Source: Spirochaetaceae bacterium (GTDB lineage Bacteria > Spirochaetota > Spirochaetia > Treponematales > Breznakiellaceae). From it: 5,702 bases of DNA. Under the pieces are notes generated by a model. It worked only from the letters and a program-made list of their open reading frames with translations. It searched no databases and was not told the DNA's origin. Made by a program: the position numbers and the translations under genes. The stretch is from the NCBI GenBank assembly GCA_031255655.1, contig JAIRSB010000125.1:1-5702 (forward strand), in the 5' to 3' direction. Below are positions 1 through 5,702 of this stretch, piece by piece (within the stretch, counting starts at the first letter, position 1; every line of letters begins with the position of its first letter).

Positions 1-320
1 CCCCGCGCTTTTGACTCTGGCACTCTACTTTAGCGGCGCTGTGTATTACCGGGCTATGCGATTTTGCAGTTGACTTCGCCTTTTCCAGCCCATAGGGATT
101 CAATCTCCATCCTACCGGGAGCGTTTCCGGTTTCAGCCAATAACTGGGCTATAATATGCCTGTCCAGAAAGAGCGAAAGAGACAGAAAAGGCTTTTCTTT
201 TGATGCATTCGTTACCATAGTTGTTCCCGGCATATAAACACAGGAAATAAGACAATAGCCCCTGTCGTATTGGTGCTCTTCGCTGCCAATGACGGCTTCT
301 GCGCGTCCGCGTTATACCTG
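1..320. other. Stretch without an identified gene
   Basis: I recognise no gene in this stretch. The longest natural-looking frame is on the minus strand, ATG at 218-216 to TAG at 56-54 (54 codons). A weak GGGA lies six bases before that ATG, and the frame stays open further upstream to a stop near 310. It contains segments such as FLDRHIIAQLLAETGNAPGR and has ordinary codon use, so it could be a small gene or the decayed end of a larger one; I know no family for it. A short plus-strand frame is also open from the window edge (from base 2) to TGA at 71-73 and could be the tail of a gene lying outside. The base composition is like the rest of the window and unlike the AT-rich gene that follows. 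Confidence 0.4.
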
Positions 321-350
321 TTGGCATTTTGCAAGTTGAAGTGCTATGAT
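321..350 (+). promoter_or_regulatory. Sigma70-type promoter of the Nim-like gene
   Basis: A -35 box TTGGCA (321-326, five of six consensus bases) is followed by an 18-base spacer and a -10 box TATGAT (345-350, five of six). Transcription would start near 357, giving an untranslated leader of about 30 bases before the ATG at 386. No operator-like repeat is evident, which suggests simple constitutive expression; that last point is inference. Confidence 0.6.
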
Positions 351-385
351 ACTTAGCGGTAATATAGCAATAAGGAGAAATGACA

Positions 386-856
386 ATGAGAAGAAAAGAC
401 AGGGAAATTACATCTATTGATAAAAAAATAGAAATTATAGAAAAAAATAAGGTTTGCAGAATAGCTTTATCTAAAGATGATTTTCCGTACATAGTGCCGC
501 TAAACTATGGATATAGATTTGAAAAAAATAAGCTGACATTGTATTTTCACAGCGCGGCGGAAGGCAAAAAAATTGACATCATTAAAGAAAATAACAATAC
601 CTGCTTTGAAATAGACTGCGATTGCAAATTAATTGAAAACGAAAAACCATGTTCTTACGGATATGAGTTCAAAAGCGTTATAGGGTTTGGTAAAATGATA
701 ATCACAGAAACAGCCGAAGAAAAAATAAACGGATTAAACATATTAATGAAACATCAAACTGGAAAAGAAACGCTGTGCAATTTTCCTGAAGAAGCGCTGG
801 AAAAACTAATCGTATACAAAATGGAAGTTGAGGAATTTACAGGAAAGCAAAGATAG
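386..856 (+). CDS. Pyridoxamine 5'-phosphate oxidase-like flavoprotein (Nim type)
   Basis: The 156-residue product matches the small split-barrel, FMN-binding family that includes the 5-nitroimidazole reductases NimA/NimB. It would act in the cytoplasm on small substrates using flavin; the exact substrate cannot be read from sequence. Visible family segments are the opening MRRKDREI, RIALSKDDFPYIVPLNYGY (residues 26-44), LYFHSAAEGKKIDII (52-66), the strand around SVIGFGK (97-103) and the closing LIVYKMEVEEFTGK (141-154). Length is normal. An in-frame ATG at 380 lies only two bases after AGGAG (373-377), whereas the ATG at 386 is eight bases away and gives the typical family start, so I prefer 386. 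The gene is strongly AT-rich: 13 G+C in bases 401-460 against 33 in bases 1021-1080 of the next gene, with many AAA and ATA codons. This suggests acquisition from an AT-rich donor. Nitroimidazole resistance itself is not shown; most relatives have no proven role. Confidence 0.85.
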   Translation: MRRKDREITSIDKKIEIIEKNKVCRIALSKDDFPYIVPLNYGYRFEKNKLTLYFHSAAEGKKIDIIKENNNTCFEIDCDCKLIENEKPCSYGYEFKSVIGFGKMIITETAEEKINGLNILMKHQTGKETLCNFPEEALEKLIVYKMEVEEFTGKQR

Positions 857-865
857 ATAATATAA

Positions 866-902
866 AATCATCCGCCCGCGTCACAGACGCGGGCGGATGA
901 TT
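866..902 (-). terminator. Hairpin terminator between convergent genes
   Basis: A perfect 17-bp inverted repeat (866-882 with 886-902) encloses a three-base loop. Read on the minus strand, the stem is followed by TTTTATATTA, so it is a good rho-independent terminator for the DinB-family gene. On the plus strand it starts nine bases after the stop of the Nim-like gene, but no T-run follows it, so termination in that direction would be weaker or would depend on the stem alone. Confidence 0.75.
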
Positions 903-923
903 CAAGCCTCGCGACAGGAAAGT

Positions 924-1454
924 TTACAATAACGAAGGGCTCATCCCGGAATAATCGTTATCTATCTTAAGCTCGTCAAAAATCTGGGAAATCTGGCCGC
1001 GATGATGAGTATGGTGCGCGGTAAGCTGCTGAAGCATAAACCAGAGCGGCACAGCGTCAGGTTTTCCGCCGTACCAGTCTAACTTAATAGGCAAATCAAG
1101 ATCGTCATTCCGTAAAGCTTTTGTCAATGCGATATAGCCGCTGTCCGCCGCCCCAATCGAGGTAGCGGTCTCCTGCCACTGCTCATCAGTCAAAACGCCC
1201 TCCGGTGCGTGGGGAACCGCCGCGATTACCGCGAGCGCGTCAGAGGCCGCGGCATTGCCGGAAAGCGCCTTGGTAAACAAACCGGAAATGTAGCAAGAGC
1301 CGCCCAAAATATGGCGCACGATACCGGAAAGACTGCCGTAAAAACTCCCTCGCTCTTTTTCCCTTTCGGCATGGGGAAGATTCCTTAGAATCTCGATAAT
1401 TTTACTATTTGCTTCGGCGTTATACCTAGCAAAAATAATGTATGGTTTTGTCAT
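924..1454 (-). CDS. DinB-family four-helix metal-binding protein
   Basis: The 176-residue product has the pattern of the DinB/YfiT superfamily, cytoplasmic four-helix bundles that hold a divalent metal with three histidines. Some characterised members transfer thiols such as bacillithiol or mycothiol; many have no known function. The expected triad is visible: His48 in GIVRHILGG, then His147 and His151 in TAHHTHHRGQ (HxxxH). The N-terminal YIIFARYNAEAN resembles the first helix of the family, where an aromatic/Asn stretch is common. There is no signal peptide or membrane segment. The start is well supported: an AAGGAG (minus strand, complement of 1461-1466) lies six to seven bases before the ATG. 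The gene faces the Nim-like gene tail to tail and probably stands alone. A possible -10 (TAGAAT, complement of 1483-1488) sits within an inverted repeat just upstream. Substrate cannot be assigned from sequence. Confidence 0.85.
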   Translation of the reverse strand: MTKPYIIFARYNAEANSKIIEILRNLPHAEREKERGSFYGSLSGIVRHILGGSCYISGLFTKALSGNAAASDALAVIAAVPHAPEGVLTDEQWQETATSIGAADSGYIALTKALRNDDLDLPIKLDWYGGKPDAVPLWFMLQQLTAHHTHHRGQISQIFDELKIDNDYSGMSPSLL

Positions 1455-1471
1455 ATCAGACTCCTTATCAA

Positions 1472-1488
1472 AGAATTAAAAAATTCTA
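1472..1488 (-). promoter_or_regulatory. Candidate -10 box within an inverted repeat, DinB-family gene
   Basis: The inverted repeat AGAATT-AAAA-AATTCT (1472-1487) overlaps a minus-strand TAGAAT (complement of 1483-1488), a five-of-six match to a -10 box, five bases upstream of the Shine-Dalgarno sequence. The best spaced -35 (TTCAAC) is poor. The arrangement could be an operator over the promoter or simply AT-rich sequence. Confidence 0.25.
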
Positions 1489-1734
1489 TCCGAAAATCCG
1501 CTCTTGTTGAACCCCGTCGGCGAATTTTGTTAGACATTTCTTAAGATAGTCGCCATTGCGGAGCACTCGCGCGTCTTTTCGTAAAATCGTCAAGGCTGTT
1601 AAACACGCCGTTAAATGCCGATATTAAAGGGATGAGGGCTTGCCGCCGTCAATCAAATCAAGCGGACAGGGGCGAAGCGCGCGATAATAATGTGAATTGC
1701 GCGAATTACATGACTGTCGTTTAGCAGGAACGCT

Positions 1735-2481
1735 ACGAAAAACCAGAAAGCTTTTTCAGTAATATATGAAGATGACGATGTTATAGCCGTAAACAAAAGT
1801 TCCGGCATAGTAGTATGCGCCGATCGCTGGAATTATTCAAAACGCCGGCTTGATGCGCTGGTTGCCGAATTTACAGGCAGGCGACTTTTTACAGTACACC
1901 GGATAGATGCCGGGACTTCCGGCATTGTTGTTTTCACCAAAAACTCTGCGGCACACCGGCGTTTGTCCATAGCGTTTGAAACAAGAAAAATACACAAGAT
2001 ATACACCGCTGTTGTGCGCGGTATACCGAATTGGCTGGAAACTCGCTGTGACGCACCGCTGGTGATCAACGGTGACAAACGTCATAGAACCATCATTGAC
2101 AAGTACCGCGGCAAAAAGTCGCTGACTCGCTTTAGGCTTACTGCCCGCGCCGGAGACGCCGCCGTCGTTGAGGCACTGCCGGAAAGCGGAAGGACGCATC
2201 AAATTAGGGTGCATCTTGCGAGTTTGGGTCATCCGATAGTTTGCGACGCGCTGTATGGCAGAGATACTCCGCTTTTTCTTTCATCGTTCAAACGGAGTTG
2301 GCGTGGAAATCATTTTGACGAGCGACCTTTGATAGCGCGTCTCGCGCTGCACGCCGCAAAACTAACGCTGCCTACGCGTAACGCTAAAGAATTGACAATA
2401 GAAGCGCCGTATCCTAAAGATATGGCCGCTGTAATCAGGCAGATAGAAAAGTTGTCAAATATACCGCCGCCATGTTCCTAA
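1735..2481 (+). CDS. RluA-family pseudouridine synthase lacking a standard start codon
   Basis: This is a pseudouridine synthase of the RluA/RluC/RluD family, which isomerises specific uridines in rRNA or tRNA. From codon 1735 the 248-residue reading carries VIYEDDDVIAVNKSSG near the N-terminus, HRIDAGTSGIVVF with the catalytic Asp at residue 58 (codon 1906), KIYTAVVRG, SGRTHQIRVHLASLGHP (about 151-167) and LALHAAKL (about 203-210). There is no N-terminal S4 domain, as in stand-alone RluA-type enzymes. The frame is open from 1714, after TGA at 1711-1713, yet has no ATG, GTG or TTG until TTG 1963, which would remove the catalytic Asp. The best candidate is ACG at 1735, with AGGA (1726-1729) five bases upstream, giving TKNQKAFSVIYEDD, a natural family start. 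So either a rare start codon is used, the gene was recently silenced by an ATG-to-ACG change, or the base is a sequencing error. Target site unknown. It converges on ptsI. Confidence 0.85.
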   Translation, partial: TKNQKAFSVIYEDDDVIAVNKSSGIVVCADRWNYSKRRLDALVAEFTGRRLFTVHRIDAGTSGIVVFTKNSAAHRRLSIAFETRKIHKIYTAVVRGIPNWLETRCDAPLVINGDKRHRTIIDKYRGKKSLTRFRLTARAGDAAVVEALPESGRTHQIRVHLASLGHPIVCDALYGRDTPLFLSSFKRSWRGNHFDERPLIARLALHAAKLTLPTRNAKELTIEAPYPKDMAAVIRQIEKLSNIPPPCS

Positions 2482-2506
2482 AAGACGGCGGCGGCATATC
2501 AAGTAT

Positions 2507-2524
2507 GCCGGAAGAAGTTCCGGC
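2507..2524. terminator. Short hairpin between convergent genes
   Basis: GCCGGAA and TTCCGGC form a 7-bp stem with a GAAG loop in the 56 bases between the stops of the RluA-family gene and ptsI. Neither strand shows a clear T-run after it, so it is at best a weak bidirectional terminator. A second 8-bp pairing (2464-2471 with 2487-2494) spans the RluA-family stop codon. Confidence 0.35.
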
Positions 2525-2537
2525 AAATCCGTAAAAA

Positions 2538-4157
2538 CTACATTTCCGCGATTCGGCTTCTTAAGTTTAGGATGTACGACGGCTCTACGGAGAGTTCGTC
2601 GAGTCCCATGTCCATGAATGTTTGCGTTAAATCGCTTTCGGCTCCTAACATTCCGCAAATTCCGCACCATATTCCGGCTTTATGCGCGTTTTCTATTGTC
2701 ATTCGAATCATGCGCAAAATAGCTTCGTGGTGTGTGTCCACAAAATCGCTGATGGCTTCGTTCTGTCTGTCTACGGCCAGGGTGTACTGCGTAAGGTCGT
2801 TTGTGCCTATGCTGAAAAAGTCCGCCTCTTTCGCCAGTAAATCGCTGATTATTACTGATGCGGGGGTTTCTATCATGATGCCTATCGGCGTTTTCTCGTT
2901 GAACGCGATTTTCTCGGCTGCCAGTTCTTTGCGTACTTCCGCCGCGAGTTCTTTTGCGCTGCGGAGTTCTTGTACGCTGGAAATCATCGGGAACATTATC
3001 GCTACGTTCCCGAATGCCGAGGCGCGGTAGATGGCGCGAAGCTGCGTCTTGAATAGTTCGGGGCGCGTTAGGCAGATGCGGATTGCCCGCATTCCAAGTG
3101 CGGGATTTTCTTCATGGGGTAGTCCGAAGTAACCTGCCTGTTTGTCCGCGCCGATGTCGAGTGTGCGGATGATTACTTGTCTTTCGCCCATTTTTTCGGC
3201 GACTTTGCGGTAGCTTTCGTACTGAATGTCTTCGTTAGGGTAGTCGTCGCGGCCTAAGTACATGAACTCGCTGCGGAGTAGTCCTATGCCTTCGGCATCT
3301 CCGCCAAGCGCCGCCTCGACATCGGCGACCGAGCCGATATTCGCATAAAGTTTGATTTTACGTCCGCCTTTTGTAAGTGTCGGTTTTCCGCGAAATTTTT
3401 CGAGGAGCGCGTTTTCTTTTTCTATGCGTTTTTTCTTTTCGGAGAGTTCATTGAGTATTTTTTTATCGGGGTCTATGTAAAGGACGCCTGTCTCTCCGTC
3501 AATGGCCGCTTCTTTGTTCGCTAGTCCGCTTGAAAGCGACGCGCCTAGTCCGATGATTGCCGGTATTCCCATTGTCCGCGCAAATATCGCCGTGTGCGAA
3601 TTGGCCGCGCCCGCTTGGGAAACTAGAGCAAGCACTTTGCTGCGGTCGAATTGCGCTGTCTCGCTCGGCGTAAAGTCGTCCGACGCTAGGATGACGGGTT
3701 CCGGCCCGGACGTTACGTCTTGCTGTGTTCCAGAAAGTATGGCTATGACGCGCCGCGATACGTCTTGTATGTCTATGGCGCGTTCTTTCATGTACTCGTC
3801 GTCCATTTCGGCAAAATCCTGCGCGAGACGCCCGCCCGCTTCCATTACGGCGTACTCGGCGCAGACTCGTTGTGTCTCGATCATCTTGATGATGGGGTCT
3901 GTGTAATCGGTGTCGCTAAGCATCATGCAATGGATTTCAAACAATCGCGCGTTTTCGCTCCCGACTTTTTCTGCCATCTTCGCCGCCAGCTCGCTCAATT
4001 GGGCTGCCGCGGTTGAGCACGCGGCTTTGAATCGCTCGATTTCCCCAGCCGTATCGGTAACCGGTTTTTTTTCGACAACGAAATTCGACCTCTCGAAAAA
4101 CACGATGCGTCCTGCCGCTATGCCGCGTGAAACGCCCTTTCCTTGTAATGTAATCAT
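2538..4157 (-). CDS. ptsI: PTS enzyme I (phosphoenolpyruvate-protein phosphotransferase)
   Basis: Enzyme I takes the phosphate of phosphoenolpyruvate onto a histidine and passes it to HPr, starting the PTS cascade in the cytoplasm. The 539 residues show the family order: N-terminal helical HPr-binding part (about 30-140), phospho-histidine domain with GAANSHTAIFAR (His188), and the PEP-binding barrel with GIGLLRSEF (Arg295), RTLDIGADK (Arg331), IMIETPAS (Glu430), FFSIGTNDLTQYTLAVDR (Asp454, Arg464) and CGICGML (Cys501). These fall one residue before the E. coli numbers, so catalysis should be intact. The protein ends 38 residues after the Cys, against about 73 in E. coli, so the usual C-terminal tail is missing; the frame after the TAG shows no remnant. 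An AAGGAG (complement of 4169-4174) lies 11 bases before the ATG, slightly far. No HPr gene or sugar permease is nearby, unlike the common ptsH-ptsI operon, so partner and role (sugar uptake or regulation) cannot be judged here. Divergent from rpmB. Confidence 0.95.
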   Translation of the reverse strand: MITLQGKGVSRGIAAGRIVFFERSNFVVEKKPVTDTAGEIERFKAACSTAAAQLSELAAKMAEKVGSENARLFEIHCMMLSDTDYTDPIIKMIETQRVCAEYAVMEAGGRLAQDFAEMDDEYMKERAIDIQDVSRRVIAILSGTQQDVTSGPEPVILASDDFTPSETAQFDRSKVLALVSQAGAANSHTAIFARTMGIPAIIGLGASLSSGLANKEAAIDGETGVLYIDPDKKILNELSEKKKRIEKENALLEKFRGKPTLTKGGRKIKLYANIGSVADVEAALGGDAEGIGLLRSEFMYLGRDDYPNEDIQYESYRKVAEKMGERQVIIRTLDIGADKQAGYFGLPHEENPALGMRAIRICLTRPELFKTQLRAIYRASAFGNVAIMFPMISSVQELRSAKELAAEVRKELAAEKIAFNEKTPIGIMIETPASVIISDLLAKEADFFSIGTNDLTQYTLAVDRQNEAISDFVDTHHEAILRMIRMTIENAHKAGIWCGICGMLGAESDLTQTFMDMGLDELSVEPSYILNLRSRIAEM

Positions 4158-4458
4158 AATTATATAATCTCCTTAACCTGTTAGTTGTAAATTTTTGACA
4201 AAAACGTTTCGGCGAGTCTCACCGTTTTGCTTCTATCCAGACCATCAAATTCCAACGAAATCTGGCTGACCTTTTACTCACATCTTACTTCAAGCTAACA
4301 TTTTGTTGGTACATCCATAAGACTTGCTTTTTATCTTATCATGCCTTTTAAATTTCCGCAAATTTTTTGTTCATATTGAAGATCGGCGGATTGGGCGGGA
4401 TAAGTGGCATCAGACGGCAAGTCTTGTGAGGAATTTACCGTTGCGGGCGGACGCGGGA

Positions 4459-4488
4459 TTGACACAAGTCCGTAAAAAGCGGTAAGGT
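4459..4488 (+). promoter_or_regulatory. Candidate promoter of the rpmB-UMP kinase pair
   Basis: A perfect -35 box TTGACA (4459-4464) is followed after 18 bases by TAAGGT (4483-4488), which matches only three of six -10 positions. If used, it gives a leader of about 55 bases before rpmB. The -35 is convincing; the -10 is weak. Confidence 0.45.
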
Positions 4489-4498
4489 TTTTAAATTG

Positions 4499-4534
4499 AG
4501 CGCCGGAAAATGAAACAGCGCTGATTTTATTTTT
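4499..4534 (+). promoter_or_regulatory. Leader hairpin and U-rich stretch before rpmB
   Basis: AGCGC (4499-4503) and GCGCT (4518-4522) can pair across a 14-base loop, followed by GATTTTATTTTT directly before the AAGGAAG ribosome site (4535-4541). The shape resembles a weak intrinsic terminator or attenuator, but the stem is only five pairs. Confidence 0.25.
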
Positions 4535-4548
4535 AAGGAAGTTGAATC

Positions 4549-4752
4549 ATGTCACGCACTTGCGATATTTGCGGAAAGCATACGATTACCGGCAACAAGG
4601 TAAGTCACGCCAAAAACCACACACGCAGAACATGGCGGCCTAATATTAAGAAAATTAAGACGGAAATTGACGGAACTACAGTAACTATTAAAATTTGTGC
4701 GCGTTGTCTGAAAAGTGATTTTGTTACGCGGAAAATTCTTGTAAAGAGTTAA
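4549..4752 (+). CDS. rpmB: 50S ribosomal protein L28, zinc-binding form
   Basis: L28 is a small basic protein of the large ribosomal subunit. The 67 residues show the family opening CDICGKHTITGNKVSHAKN, the HTRRTWRPNIKK segment (24-35) that corresponds to the TKRxxxPN region, and a C-terminal IKICARCLKSDFVTRK. Two CxxC pairs (Cys5/Cys8 and Cys50/Cys53) form a zinc ribbon; this is the C+ form, which in E. coli and B. subtilis L28 is reduced or lost. The length is short but normal for this type (E. coli has 78). AAGGAAG (4535-4541) lies seven bases before the ATG, a strong site fitting a ribosomal protein gene. It is the first gene of a probable two-gene operon with the UMP kinase, which begins 18 bases after its stop. 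Zinc dependence may tie its level to metal supply, as in bacteria with paired C+/C- copies; no zinc-repressor site is visible. Confidence 0.93.
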   Translation: MSRTCDICGKHTITGNKVSHAKNHTRRTWRPNIKKIKTEIDGTTVTIKICARCLKSDFVTRKILVKS

Positions 4753-4770
4753 GCCGTTCGGCGTGAATGT

Positions 4771-5481
4771 ATGACAAACGTCATTTCTCTGGGCGGTTCA
4801 ATCGTCGCGCCAGACAAGGTTGATGAAAGCTATCTCGAAAAGTTTGCGGGCATGATTAAAGAATTTCTGCTCGATGATGTTGCTCGGCGTTTTATCATTG
4901 TTGTCGGCGGCGGCGGGCCGGCGCGGACGTGGCAGGCAGCGTACCGGAGAATTAGCACGGCGTTAGGCGACTCCGTGAAAGACGAATGCGCGGATTGGAT
5001 AGGCATAATGGCGACTCGTCTGAACGCTCAACTTGTGAAAGCGATATTCGGCGCTTACTGCGAGGACGACGTGGTTACAGACCCGAGCGCGGAGTATGAT
5101 GGACGGAATTTTTTCACCGGACGGGTTCTTGTCGCCGCCGGATGGAAACCCGGTTTTTCTTCAGATAATGACGCGGTATTGCTTGCCGTTCGTTTCGGAG
5201 CGAAAACTCTCATCAATCTGTCGAACATAGAAAAAGTGTATACCGCAGACCCCAAAACCGATTCGTCCGCAAAGCCGATCGATAGTATCAAATGGGAAGA
5301 CTTTCGCGCTATAACAGGCGATAAGTGGACGCCAGGAAAGAATGTCCCGTTTGATCCCGTTGCGAGCCGCGCCGCTGAAAAATCCGGAATTGATGTTATC
5401 TGTGCCGCAGGGCGCAATCTTGAAAATCTTCGCCAAATACTGTGCGGGGCTACCTACACCGGGACTCTCATCCACGCATGA
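4771..5481 (+). CDS. UMP kinase, archaeal-type (amino acid kinase fold)
   Basis: The enzyme should phosphorylate UMP to UDP with ATP in the cytoplasm, a step of pyrimidine nucleotide synthesis. The 236 residues follow the amino acid kinase fold: glycine-rich VISLGGSIVAPD (4-15), VVGGGGPAR (44-52), WIGIMATRLNAQL (76-88), GWKPGFSSDNDAVLLA (124-139), LINLSNIEKVYTADPKTD (147-164), TPGKNVPFDPVAS (187-199) and GRNLENLRQIL (214-224). The SLGGS start without the KLSGEAL motif of ordinary bacterial PyrH, and the TPGxNxPFDPxA segment, are those of the archaeal-type UMP kinases also found in some bacteria. Another amino acid kinase substrate is less likely. The ATG at 4771 is the only in-frame start before the glycine loop. 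There is no clear Shine-Dalgarno sequence, so translation probably depends on coupling to rpmB, 18 bases upstream. I leave the symbol empty because pyrH normally names the bacterial type. Confidence 0.88.
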   Translation: MTNVISLGGSIVAPDKVDESYLEKFAGMIKEFLLDDVARRFIIVVGGGGPARTWQAAYRRISTALGDSVKDECADWIGIMATRLNAQLVKAIFGAYCEDDVVTDPSAEYDGRNFFTGRVLVAAGWKPGFSSDNDAVLLAVRFGAKTLINLSNIEKVYTADPKTDSSAKPIDSIKWEDFRAITGDKWTPGKNVPFDPVASRAAEKSGIDVICAAGRNLENLRQILCGATYTGTLIHA

Positions 5482-5486
5482 TTTAA

Positions 5487-5508
5487 CTGGTCCAGCGCAG
5501 TGGACTGG
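5487..5508 (+). terminator. Weak hairpin after the UMP kinase gene
   Basis: CTGGTCCA (5487-5494) and TGGACTGG (5501-5508) form an 8-bp stem with two G-U pairs around a six-base loop, six bases after the stop codon. No T-run follows, so it may be a 3'-end structure that stabilises the transcript rather than a classical terminator. The rest of the window (5509-5702) is AT-rich; the only hint of a gene is an ATG at 5691 that runs off the edge without a visible ribosome site. Confidence 0.3.
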
Positions 5509-5702
5509 TCGGACTTAATGGCTAGAAAAGTAATTATATCTCCATATTCTACAGCAATCCTCAGTTTAAAAAAATAACACCTTAAAGCAACAAAATACAG
5601 ACGAAATATGTATGAAATAGTAGCCAATACTTAAGATAAAATTGATTATATCGTTATTTTCGGGCTTTCTTCATGTGAAAAATTTCTAAAATGAGAATTG
5701 CT

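Larger units (their letters stand above)
4158..4548. other. Divergent intergenic region of ptsI and rpmB
   Basis: This 391-base region has no credible reading frame and carries the control elements of both flanking genes. On the ptsI side is an imperfect palindrome (4210-4224) which, in the minus-strand RNA, can fold as a 6-bp hairpin with one G-U pair and is followed by AAACGTTTTTG, about 40 bases before the ptsI ribosome site. A weak minus-strand promoter, TTGCGG (complement of 4356-4361), 17 bases, TAAGAT (complement of 4333-4338), may serve ptsI. On the rpmB side are a perfect -35 box and a leader hairpin, described separately. I recognise no known riboswitch. Confidence 0.5.

Noticed and set aside
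1700..1716. AATTGCGCGAATT near-palindrome as an operator of the RluA-family gene
   Set aside because: It is short, imperfect and built from AATT and CGCG units that arise easily by chance; no promoter is placed around it.
1545..1724. A 60-codon open frame on the plus strand in the gap before the RluA-family gene
   Set aside because: It has no ribosome site, its only ATGs lie in the second half, and the residues look random; the gap appears non-coding.
1963..2481. Shorter RluA-family gene starting at TTG 1963
   Set aside because: This start has no ribosome site and removes the catalytic HRIDAGTSG segment, which is encoded in frame immediately upstream.
4195..4223. Plus-strand TTGACA at 4195-4200 as a promoter
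   Set aside because: No -10-like hexamer occurs at a suitable distance (4218-4223 reads CTCACC).
5691..5702. ATG at the right edge as the start of a new gene
   Set aside because: Only four codons are visible and no Shine-Dalgarno sequence precedes it, so it cannot be supported.
5645..5702. Minus-strand frame open from the right edge as the C-terminus of a gene
   Set aside because: Only about 18 codons in AT-rich sequence, with no recognisable motif.

Overview
The window is bacterial chromosomal DNA of medium GC, with one clearly AT-rich insert. It holds six convincing genes and no CRISPR array, tRNA, rRNA or intact insertion sequence. I cannot name the phylum. A four-cysteine ribosomal protein L28 next to an archaeal-type UMP kinase points away from the best-known enterobacterial and bacilli models. 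A Nim-like flavoprotein gene fits an anaerobic or gut-type setting, but that is inference.

Layout from left to right. Positions 1-344 hold no gene I can identify, only a weak 54-codon minus-strand reading frame. A good sigma70-type promoter (321-350) then drives an AT-rich pyridoxamine 5'-phosphate oxidase-like (Nim-type) gene on the plus strand (386-856). It converges on a minus-strand DinB-family gene (924-1454), and a perfect 17-bp hairpin lies between them. A gene-poor gap of about 280 bases follows. Next is a plus-strand RluA-family pseudouridine synthase (about 1735-2481), complete in its catalytic motifs but with no ATG, GTG or TTG start ahead of them. It converges on a minus-strand ptsI (2538-4157), PTS enzyme I, which keeps all the main catalytic residues but lacks the usual C-terminal tail. 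A 391-bp divergent intergenic region carries the leaders of ptsI and of a plus-strand pair, rpmB (L28, 4549-4752) and an archaeal-type UMP kinase (4771-5481), 18 bases apart. The last 220 bases are AT-rich and hold no gene I can support.

Most genes here are single units in alternating orientation, so little can be read from neighbourhood. The exception is the rpmB-UMP kinase pair, which probably forms one transcript linking ribosome assembly with pyrimidine nucleotide supply. I see no new multi-gene system. The points most worth checking are the missing start of the RluA gene, the rpmB/archaeal-type UMP kinase coupling, the shortened enzyme I, and the foreign-looking Nim-type gene.
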